DNA of 7,892 nucleotides from an uncultured Akkermansia sp. (lineage in GTDB: Bacteria > Verrucomicrobiota > Verrucomicrobiia > Verrucomicrobiales > Akkermansiaceae): contig CAJGCZ010000068.1 in assembly GCA_904501975.1 (NCBI GenBank), positions 1 to 7,892 on the forward strand, written 5' to 3'. Under the pieces are notes generated by a model. That model was not told the origin of the DNA and made no database searches. It worked only from the letters and a program-made list of their open reading frames with translations. Position numbers and translations under genes: made by a program. Position 1 is the stretch's first letter, and the number at the start of each line of letters is the position of its first letter. Shown one piece after another: positions 1-5,573 of the stretch.

Positions 1-95
1 GGTGAAGAATGCCCGTTGGGCATGGTGAAGAATCTGCCTGCGGCAGATGGTGAAGAACAGCTTGCGCTGTAGTGAAGAACGCACCTGCGGTGCGT
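1..95. repeat. Tandem array: constant GTGAAGAA spacer plus variable-stem hairpins
   Basis: Four units begin at 1, 24, 49 and 71. Each opens with GGTGAAGAA (AGTGAAGAA in the fourth) and continues into a perfect short hairpin whose stem sequence differs every time: ATGCCC/GGGCAT with loop GTT (9-23), ATCTGCC/GGCAGAT with loop TGC (32-48), ACAGC/GCTGT with loop TTGC (57-70), and ACGCACC/GGTGCGT with loop TGC (79-95). After the fourth hairpin only AGT of a possible next unit remains. The spacer is conserved while the stems change on both arms together, so pairing rather than sequence is kept. The array touches the window edge and may extend left. Unit lengths are 23, 25, 22 and 25 bases. Function is unknown to me; it is not a CRISPR array. 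Confidence 0.8.
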
Positions 96-150
96 AGTAC
101 GGCGGGCCGACAAACTACCATTTTTCTGCCGATTTTATAGCCCAAAACGG

Positions 151-384
151 CAATTTGTTGCCACCCACCGCGCCAGCGGGTGGCACGGTGGGTGGCTCAA
201 AATTGACCTTTAGCAAAAATATAAACCGATGTTTCAACATTTGGTCGATTGCCCCACAAATTGGTAGTTGTTGGGGAAATGCTATCGGAGTGTTGGACTT
301 TAGTCCAACATTTATTATCAAACCATACCACCAAAAAGGTGGGACTGAAGTCCCACCCTACGATATAGACAAATTGCTATTTGT
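151..384. repeat. Cluster of perfect inverted repeats in non-coding DNA
   Basis: This gene-free stretch contains an 11-bp stem GCCACCCACCG/CGGTGGGTGGC (160-170 with 186-196), flanked by a further CAATTT/AAATTG pairing (151-156 with 200-205). GCCACCC at 160-166 can instead pair with GGGTGGC at 178-184, so two folds compete. Then come an imperfect CCCCACAA hairpin (252-276), a 9-bp stem TGTTGGACT/AGTCCAACA (291-310), a 9-bp stem GGTGGGACT/AGTCCCACC (338-357), and ACAAAT/ATTTGT (369-384). The two 9-bp hairpins share the core GGACT..AGTCC but differ in their outer pairs on both arms. Open frames of 68 and 83 codons cross this DNA on opposite strands; both are interpreted as chance products of the repeats. 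Confidence 0.7.
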
Positions 385-514
385 GGGTCATCACCTGAAA
401 ACCTAAACAAAGCTTTCCGTAACAGAAAATGCTAAAGAGGGCACCGAACGAAAAGCCAGTGGCAATAACGTACCAAGATAGGCCCTTACCGAGCCACGGC
501 TTGCGCAGCGGCAT
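377..514 (-). CDS. Possible 45-residue membrane protein overlapping the fluC 3' end
   Basis: The frame opens with ATG at 514-512, overlaps the last 29 bases of the fluC gene in another frame, and ends with TAG at 379-377. The product would begin MPLRKPWLGKGLSWYVIATG, a basic N-terminus followed by one hydrophobic segment (about residues 13-31) and a Cys- and Lys-containing tail ending MTHK. The positive-inside start plus single membrane helix is protein-like. However, the overlap is long, no SD sequence is clear, and the last codons run into the 369-384 hairpin. It could be a translationally coupled small membrane protein or a chance frame. I do not recognise a family. Confidence 0.3.
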   Translation of the reverse strand: MPLRKPWLGKGLSWYVIATGFSFGALFSIFCYGKLCLGFQVMTHK

Positions 515-887
515 AGCCCAACATAAAACAAAGCACGCCGCCTACCAAGGTGGCCACCATATAGCAGGCTGCCGTAAGATGCGCCCCGGCGCGCAGGAGC
601 TCGGCGTTCTCCCACGCAAAGGCAGCCAAGGTGGAATACCCGCCGCAAAGCCCGGCGGTTAACCCGGCCTGCACACTGGGATTTTGCACCAAGCCTTTAT
701 GAAACAACCCGCAGAACACGCCCATCATCAGGCACCCCACAAAGTTAATAACCAAGGTATGCCACGGCATGTGCGGTGGCACTACCGCCCACCGGCTGCT
801 GATATACAGGCCGGTAAGGTAGCGCAAAATGCCACCGATAAAACAGCCACAGCCTATACAAAGCACGGTTTTGAGTGAAATAGCCAT
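486..887 (-). CDS. fluC: Fluoride ion channel FluC/CrcB
   Basis: The product is a 133-residue inner-membrane protein of the FluC (CrcB) family, whose dual-topology dimers export fluoride. Length and hydrophobicity fit the family: four hydrophobic segments at about 5-22, 42-62, 72-92 and 103-126. Family landmarks are the GGILRY motif with the conserved Arg at 22, HTLVINFVG with the conserved Asn at 48, and GLCGGYST at 80-86, matching the usual GGxTTFSTF region near the central sodium and the Phe box. The Phe-box motif is altered: it reads STLAAF (85-90), so the first Phe is Leu while Phe90 is kept. The ATG at 887-885 gives the standard N-terminus and has no SD; a promoter lies so close that the mRNA may be nearly leaderless. 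No fluoride riboswitch was recognised upstream. Confidence 0.92.
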   Translation of the reverse strand: MAISLKTVLCIGCGCFIGGILRYLTGLYISSRWAVVPPHMPWHTLVINFVGCLMMGVFCGLFHKGLVQNPSVQAGLTAGLCGGYSTLAAFAWENAELLRAGAHLTAACYMVATLVGGVLCFMLGYAAAQAVAR

Positions 888-899
888 ACAGCGGCGCGC

Positions 900-928
900 A
901 TTGTATCACATTCCCCCCTCTTATGCAA
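900..928 (-). promoter_or_regulatory. Predicted sigma-70 promoter of fluC
   Basis: Read on the minus strand, TTGCAT (928-923) and TACAAT (905-900) are separated by exactly 17 bases. The expected transcription start, 6-8 bases beyond the -10 box, falls only about 5 bases before the fluC ATG at 887. The transcript would therefore be almost leaderless, in keeping with the absence of an SD sequence. Confidence 0.55.
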
Positions 929-1012
929 GGGGAGCCTGCCGCTTTTGACCGCGAAAACTCTATTAAACGAAGGAAAATTTTAATCTATACAATTCCTATA
1001 TATAATATATGC

Positions 1013-1040
1013 TTGCCAAGCCTGCCTCAATTCGTATAAT
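1013..1040 (+). promoter_or_regulatory. Predicted sigma-70 promoter of the DUF4177 gene
   Basis: TTGCCA (1013-1018) and a perfect TATAAT (1035-1040) are 16 bases apart. The expected start is near 1047, about 20 bases before the ATG at 1069. This decides against the in-frame upstream ATG at 1009, which lies before this promoter. The 180-base gap between the divergent fluC and DUF4177 genes also holds an AT-rich run (about 981-1010) with a second TATAAT at 1001 but no good partner box. Confidence 0.55.
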
Positions 1041-1068
1041 AAAGCTACTTCATAACCCCATTCGCACC

Positions 1069-1596
1069 ATGACCACCTATTTCATTCTGGATCGGCACAA
1101 CAACACGTGGAGTGAGCAACATTACCCGCTGAGCAGTATATTGTCTACACCGGGTATCACCGGGGAACATATACTGGCCAATGCCAGAACCCAGCAAACC
1201 CTCACCGTAGCCCAAGCACGAGCCATGGGAGCCCGCCCTCGCACGGCTGCGGCTAAGCCGGCCGCTACGGCAAAGGCCGCAATAGGCCCCCGCCCCGCTG
1301 CTCATAAAGCCATGGGCTTGGGCTCCACGCTCAATCGCAGCAAAAAAGGGGTGGTATTGGGGGATAAGATTCCGTTGGCATCGCTGGCAAAAAAGAATAC
1401 TATTGAGTACAAGACGCTGAGCCAAAACGACCGCATGTTTAACGGCAAATTTACACCGCAAAGCTTGCAGCAAGCCCTCAATAGCTTGGCACAGAAGGGA
1501 TGGCGAGTCATTAGCAGCTCTACCGCAACCATGTATGATGAGCAAGGGAGCGAAAAGCCGGAGCTTATTGTGTTGCTGGAGCGCAACAACGCATGA
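1069..1596 (+). CDS. GYF-like plus DUF4177 domain protein
   Basis: The product is a 175-residue protein with no signal peptide and no membrane segment, so probably cytoplasmic. Residues 3-50 (TYFILDRHNN..., with Tyr4 and Trp14) resemble the small bacterial GYF_2-type fold in which YxxxxxxxxWG/SP-like residues are followed by a helix and an I..x.L pattern; this match is tentative. Residues 50-100 form an Ala/Pro/Lys-rich linker. The C-terminal part fits DUF4177: it opens IEYKTL (112-117), then SLQQALNSLAQKGWRVIS (132-149) carrying the diagnostic LNxLAxxGW, and closes with a strand LIVLLERN. DUF4177 has no known biochemical function. The start at 1069 is preferred over an ATG 60 bases upstream because the promoter lies between them. 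It is followed 82 bases later by the thioredoxin-like gene, which has its own promoter. Confidence 0.75.
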   Translation: MTTYFILDRHNNTWSEQHYPLSSILSTPGITGEHILANARTQQTLTVAQARAMGARPRTAAAKPAATAKAAIGPRPAAHKAMGLGSTLNRSKKGVVLGDKIPLASLAKKNTIEYKTLSQNDRMFNGKFTPQSLQQALNSLAQKGWRVISSSTATMYDEQGSEKPELIVLLERNNA

Positions 1597-1620
1597 GCCC
1601 TATACCTCAATAATTTGAGT

Positions 1621-1649
1621 TTGACAGGCAAGCCCCCGCGTGGTAGCAT
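1621..1649 (+). promoter_or_regulatory. Predicted promoter of the thioredoxin-like / M3 peptidase pair
   Basis: A consensus TTGACA (1621-1626) is followed after 17 bases by TAGCAT (1644-1649). The expected start near 1656 leaves a leader of about 23 bases before the ATG at 1679. A weak 5-bp hairpin (1606-1619) sits just upstream, after the stop of the previous gene. Confidence 0.5.
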
Positions 1650-1678
1650 ACAAGAAAGGTATCTTATCCATCAATCTC

Positions 1679-2608
1679 ATGAACCGTCTCCTTATCTCCC
1701 CGCTTTTCATCTGTGCTGCTTTGGTGGCCCCGGCTGCACAGGACGTGTGGCAAACAGACCTTGAAGCCGCCTCTCAACAGGCAGCCAAAGAGGGCAAGCT
1801 TGTGCTCATCGACTTCACCGGGTCCGACTGGTGCACAGCCTGCATTCAGCTGCGCCGCACCGTACTGGATGCCCCGGATTTCATGAACTGGGCGCAAGAA
1901 CACTTTGTATTTGTAGAGGTGGATTTACCCCAACGCAAAGCTTTGCCCGGTAATTTACTGGAGCGCAACAAAGCCATTGCCGAACGCTACGAGGTGATAG
2001 GCCTGCCCACCATCATGGCGCTGACTCCCGAGGGGCGTGTGGTGGGTGGATTTTTGGGCAATGTGGGTAGCACCAAAACAGCCCGCCAACACTTGGAGAA
2101 CGCTATCTCTGCCGCCGCTATTTTTGAGAAAGCGGCCATGCTGCAAGGCAAGGAAAAAGCGCAAGTGCTCATGCAGGCATACTCCACCTTCCCCTCTGCC
2201 AAAGCCTTTGAGCGCCCTTACTGCGAGCTGAGAGACGAAATTAAAAAGAACGACCCCGGCAATGCCACCGGCATACACGCTGATGTGGCTGTGCAAGAGC
2301 AAGCTGCCCGTTTTGAGGCGGAGCGAGCAGCGCTTAATCCGTATTCTGCCGAGTATGGTGCCCTGCTGGAGCGCCAGCTGGCAGAAACCCTGCCCCCCAA
2401 CAAAGGCGGCGTGCTGATGGCGCGCTGCCAATACAGCCTCACTACGGCCGATAGTGTGGAGGAGCTGGAAAAAACGCGCCTTTTGTTTGAGGAGTGCATC
2501 CCCTTCCTCTCCCCGGAGGAGGCGGAGGAAACCCGCCAATTTCTGCAACAATTCTTTGCAGACCTGCCGTCTCTGCTCAACATGCTGCGCAACAGCAGGC
2601 CCCGCTAA
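1679..2608 (+). CDS. Secreted thioredoxin-family protein
   Basis: The product is a 309-residue exported protein. MNRLLISPLFICAALVAPAA is a typical signal peptide, with cleavage near Ala20. A thioredoxin fold follows at about 22-150: VLIDFTGSDWCTAC holds a CxxC redox pair (Cys52 and Cys55, motif WCTAC), and the cis-proline loop is GLPT with Pro110. The FTGSDWC signature is typical of Thioredoxin_7/DUF255-like periplasmic proteins that keep thiols reduced or handle disulfides in envelope proteins. Residues 150-309 are mostly helical and charged, with no recognised domain. An in-frame GTG at 1640 would add 13 residues but overlaps the -10 box and would bury the signal peptide, so ATG 1679 is chosen. 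No SD is seen. The M3 peptidase gene begins 14 bases after the stop, suggesting one transcript. Confidence 0.88.
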   Translation: MNRLLISPLFICAALVAPAAQDVWQTDLEAASQQAAKEGKLVLIDFTGSDWCTACIQLRRTVLDAPDFMNWAQEHFVFVEVDLPQRKALPGNLLERNKAIAERYEVIGLPTIMALTPEGRVVGGFLGNVGSTKTARQHLENAISAAAIFEKAAMLQGKEKAQVLMQAYSTFPSAKAFERPYCELRDEIKKNDPGNATGIHADVAVQEQAARFEAERAALNPYSAEYGALLERQLAETLPPNKGGVLMARCQYSLTTADSVEELEKTRLLFEECIPFLSPEEAEETRQFLQQFFADLPSLLNMLRNSRPR

Positions 2609-2622
2609 CCGCCTCCTTCCGC

Positions 2623-4803
2623 TTGTTACGCGCGCTCATACTATTTACCTTAAGCGCCATCCTTTGCGCGGCAGCCGTTGCGGAGCCCACCACTCCCGCA
2701 GCTGCCGCCAGCGCAGAGGAGCGCCCGTTTTTGCACTCAGGAGTGTACCCTCCGTGGTCGCAAATGACGGAGCAATCCCTCATGGCAGATACAACTGCTG
2801 CCCTCGACCTCGCGCAACAAAAACTCCGACACTTGTTGCAGGCAGACCCCGCACAGGCAGATTTTGATGCTACCTTCGGCGCCTTTAGCCGCATTGAGCA
2901 GGAGCTAACCCGCATAGAAACCTATATTTACCATCTCGACCACGCCGGGGCAGACAAGCCCGGGCTTATGGCAGCCCACCGAAGCATCGCGCCGCGCCGG
3001 AACCGGATTTGGCAAGAGGTGCACCAATCTGCAGCAGTACACCGTGTTCTGCACCAATGGGCAAAATCTCCCCAAGCCGCCACCCTTGCCCCCGAGAAGA
3101 AGCACGCCATGGCCATCCTCCTGAGCCAGGTATCCCTGCCAAAAGACGATACCACGGCGCGGTTGCTCGCCAAAAAGAGGGTGCAGTTGCACGAGCAAAT
3201 CAGCAAGTACAACGACAACATCCGCGCCGGCATCCAAAACTGGCAACACCTGTTTACCAACCCCGCTCAGCTGGACGGCGTACCGGCCGCCACCCTGAGC
3301 AAAATGGCAGCGGACGCTCGGCGCGCAGGCCTGGCCACCGAGCAAAAACCGGCCTGGCTCATTACCCTTACCGCCCCCGGCACGATGCTGGATATAATGG
3401 AGCATTGCACGGTGGCTGAAACCCGAAAAACCTGCTGGCTAGGCCTCAAATCCCCCGGCTACCGCCCCCCGCATGATAACGGCCCCATTGTGCACCGAAT
3501 GATGCAACTGCGGCACGATATTGCCCTACTGGAGGGCTACCCCAACCACGCCGACCTAAAATTGCGCCACTACATGCTCAAAAACAGCAAGAATGCGCGC
3601 CTTTTTGTAGACAACATGCTGCAGCGCCTGCGCCCCGTGGCAGAGGCCAATAAGGAGGCCCTGCGCAACGGCGCCGCAGCCCACGGCAGCAACGGCACCG
3701 CCACCATCCCCCCATGGGATTTGGTCTACTATTGCACCCAAATTGACCAAGCAAGCAACAAGCTCAACGAGGAAGCTCTGCGCCCTTACTTTGAGTACGA
3801 GAGCATCCTGCAAGGCACCATGACCTACTTCGGGAACCTGTACGGCCTGAGCATCCGCGAGCTGCCCACCTGTTACCGGCAAGGTGACGCAAGCGCCCCG
3901 GCCGACCACATCGACGTATGGGCGCCGGGCGTGCGCGTTTTTGCCGTGCATGATGCCGCCGGCGGAGCCCACCTTGGCTCCTTTTACTTGGATGCCTTTG
4001 CCAGAAGAGGCAAAAAGTACAACGCCGGATGCCAGCTGCTTGGTAGCGGCACCAACGGGGGCAACACCGGCAAAGCCACACCGCAATTGCTGGCCATGAT
4101 GCTGCCTCTGCAACCCGCCGCCCAAGGCGAGCCCCTACTGCTCAGCCACAGAGAGCTGCGCATGCTCTTCCACGAGTTCGGGCATGCGCTCCACCTCATT
4201 CTGGGCAAAGGCGAAATCCACCAACAAACAGCCGCCTGCCAAGCCTTGGATTTTATTGAGCTCCCCGCCCAACTGCACGAGGCACACGCGTGGGAGCCGG
4301 ATGTGCTCTGCACCATAGCACGCCACCACAGCACCGGCGCCCCCTTACCGCGCGCATTGGCAGAACAATTGGCCGCCACACGCTACGGGCTCAAACACCG
4401 CCACGCCGCCATTAACTCCCTACTTGCCGCGAAAATTGACCTCGAGCTGCACACCCGCTACAAAGAAAGCTTCTACAACAAATCGCTGGATGCGGTGATA
4501 CGCAGCATTATTGAGCCGTGGGTGCTTCCCTCCACCATCGGCAACATAGCCTTTATACGCAACTTTGAGCACGCAGTTGATGGCTACGATGCCGCGTACT
4601 ACGCCTACACGCTGGCCGAGGTAATGGCCGCAGATGTTTTTGCAGAGCTTAAACAACAAGGCCTTACCAACAGCGCCTTCGGCAAAAATATTCGCAAAAC
4701 CCTCCTCGAGCCCGGCTACAGCCTCCCCCCGCAACAGCTCTACCGCAACCTCATGGGCCGCGGCCCCAAAGCCGACGCCTTCCTCAAAAATTTGCTCAAA
4801 TAA
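2623..4803 (+). CDS. Secreted M3-family zinc oligopeptidase
   Basis: This is a thimet-oligopeptidase/oligopeptidase A-like (MEROPS M3) metalloprotease that should cut short peptides. The zinc site is HEFGHALH (His517, Glu518, His521), with the third ligand Glu546 in FIELPAQ, 25 residues after the second His as in the family. His650, Tyr655, Tyr659 and Tyr662 (HAVDGYDAAYYAY) match the spacing of thimet oligopeptidase His600, Tyr605, Tyr609 and Tyr612. The end, GRGPKADAFLKNLLK, is the usual M3 tail. The open frame extends back to an ATG at 2494, but that lies 115 bases inside the thioredoxin gene in another frame and gives a non-protein-like Gly/Pro stretch. A TTG at 2623 yields a clean signal peptide (MLRALILFTLSAILCAAAVA) and a 726-residue product close to family size, so it is preferred. 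The function would be peptide breakdown outside the cytoplasm. Confidence 0.85.
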   Translation: MLRALILFTLSAILCAAAVAEPTTPAAAASAEERPFLHSGVYPPWSQMTEQSLMADTTAALDLAQQKLRHLLQADPAQADFDATFGAFSRIEQELTRIETYIYHLDHAGADKPGLMAAHRSIAPRRNRIWQEVHQSAAVHRVLHQWAKSPQAATLAPEKKHAMAILLSQVSLPKDDTTARLLAKKRVQLHEQISKYNDNIRAGIQNWQHLFTNPAQLDGVPAATLSKMAADARRAGLATEQKPAWLITLTAPGTMLDIMEHCTVAETRKTCWLGLKSPGYRPPHDNGPIVHRMMQLRHDIALLEGYPNHADLKLRHYMLKNSKNARLFVDNMLQRLRPVAEANKEALRNGAAAHGSNGTATIPPWDLVYYCTQIDQASNKLNEEALRPYFEYESILQGTMTYFGNLYGLSIRELPTCYRQGDASAPADHIDVWAPGVRVFAVHDAAGGAHLGSFYLDAFARRGKKYNAGCQLLGSGTNGGNTGKATPQLLAMMLPLQPAAQGEPLLLSHRELRMLFHEFGHALHLILGKGEIHQQTAACQALDFIELPAQLHEAHAWEPDVLCTIARHHSTGAPLPRALAEQLAATRYGLKHRHAAINSLLAAKIDLELHTRYKESFYNKSLDAVIRSIIEPWVLPSTIGNIAFIRNFEHAVDGYDAAYYAYTLAEVMAADVFAELKQQGLTNSAFGKNIRKTLLEPGYSLPPQQLYRNLMGRGPKADAFLKNLLK

Positions 4804-4810
4804 CTGTTTT

Positions 4811-4850
4811 TTCCGCAAATTTGTTTAGCTTGACGCGGAATTAGCTTTTT
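4811..4850 (+). terminator. Weak candidate terminator after the M3 peptidase gene
   Basis: TTCCGC (4811-4816) pairs with GCGGAA (4835-4840) across an 18-base loop, followed by TTAGCTTTTT (4841-4850). An alternative fold pairs AAATTTGC (4788-4795) with GCAAATTT (4815-4822). The stem is short and the loop large, and the T-run overlaps the -35 region of the next promoter, so termination here may be partial. Confidence 0.3.
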
Positions 4851-4875
4851 ACATTCCCCCGAGTTATGCTATACT
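4848..4875 (+). promoter_or_regulatory. Predicted promoter of the FNT-family gene
   Basis: TTTACA (4848-4853) and TATACT (4870-4875) are 16 bases apart, and the -10 box is preceded by TGC, an extended -10 element. The expected start near 4882 leaves a leader of about 33 bases before the ATG at 4915. Confidence 0.5.
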
Positions 4876-4914
4876 CACACCAAGCGTAACTTACAATCCT
4901 CTTTCTTGCATACC

Positions 4915-5529
4915 ATGGACACCTTTAACGTCTCTCGTTCTGCCTTCATGTCGGGCATTTGCATTGGCATTGCGGGCTTCGGCTTTCTGGCCCTCAAGGC
5001 CGACGGCAATTTCCTGGCCGGCTGCATCATCTTTGCCTTTGCACTGTTGGCCGTAGTAAACTACAAGCTGGCCTTGTACACCGGCACGGCAGGCTTTATT
5101 AAAAAGAACGAGTTTGGTTACTTGGGGCTGGTGCTTTTGGGCAACATTATCGGCTGCGCCACCCTCTCCCTGCTCACACGCCTTTCTCCCCTCCCGATTC
5201 AAGAAACCGCCCAAGCCCTGCTGGAGAGCCGTCTTTCCTTAGGCATTGTCAACGGCAGCCTCCTCTCCATTGCCTGCGGTTTCATCATGACCACCGCCGT
5301 TACCTTTGCCCGCAAAGGCAACATGCACCTCCTCTTCTTCGGCGTGCCGCTCTTCATTGTCTGCGGATTCCCCCACTGCATTGCAGATGCCTTCTTCTAC
5401 AGCTGCGTGCCGCTGGACTTCTGGGCCGCCCACCTCGGAGAAATCCTGCTCTTCTACGTCTCCATCGTCATCGGTAACTTTGTCGGTTGCAATTTCTACC
5501 GAGGCATTATGGGGGCCAACCCGGCATAA
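4915..5529 (+). CDS. Formate/nitrite transporter (FNT) family membrane protein, short form
   Basis: This is a 204-residue integral membrane protein with six predicted helices at about 10-27, 32-52, 69-88, 108-131, 138-162 and 174-195, the FNT topology. The clearest family signature is in the fifth helix: FIVCGFPHCIADAFF, matching the FNT GFEHxxANMF motif that holds the central pore His (His154 here). The sixth segment, IVIGNFVGCNFYRG, matches the GNxxGG helix; LGNIIG in the third segment is also typical. FNT proteins are pentameric channels for formate, nitrite or related small anions; the substrate cannot be told from sequence alone. At 204 residues it is much shorter than FocA or NirC (about 270-285), mostly from short termini and loops. 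ATG 4915 is preferred to a TTG at 4906. No SD is visible. The next gene starts 44 bases downstream. Confidence 0.8.
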   Translation: MDTFNVSRSAFMSGICIGIAGFGFLALKADGNFLAGCIIFAFALLAVVNYKLALYTGTAGFIKKNEFGYLGLVLLGNIIGCATLSLLTRLSPLPIQETAQALLESRLSLGIVNGSLLSIACGFIMTTAVTFARKGNMHLLFFGVPLFIVCGFPHCIADAFFYSCVPLDFWAAHLGEILLFYVSIVIGNFVGCNFYRGIMGANPA

Positions 5530-5573
5530 ACCTCTCACCACTACCCACCATTCCCCACTATTTCACACACAAC

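Noticed and set aside
1..95. CRISPR array
   Set aside because: The conserved part is only 8-9 bases, the intervening segments are self-complementary palindromes of 13-17 bases, and no cas gene is present.
115..406. Two open frames of 68 (minus) and 83 (plus) codons on opposite strands of the hairpin region
   Set aside because: Both translate palindromic repeats, overlap each other completely, and show no domain, signal peptide or start signal.
403..648. 81-codon minus-strand frame overlapping fluC
   Set aside because: It lies out of phase in the clear fluC gene over most of its length and has an Arg/Gly-rich shadow composition.
888..1010. Fluoride riboswitch upstream of fluC
   Set aside because: No recognisable crcB-motif helices are seen, and the predicted transcript start is almost at the ATG.
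1606..1619. Terminator after the DUF4177 gene
   Set aside because: CTCAA/TTGAG is only a 5-bp AT-rich stem and no T-run follows.
2494..2622. ATG 2494 as the start of the M3 peptidase
   Set aside because: It would overlap the thioredoxin gene by 115 bases, add a Gly/Pro-rich stretch and bury the signal peptide; TTG 2623 fits better.
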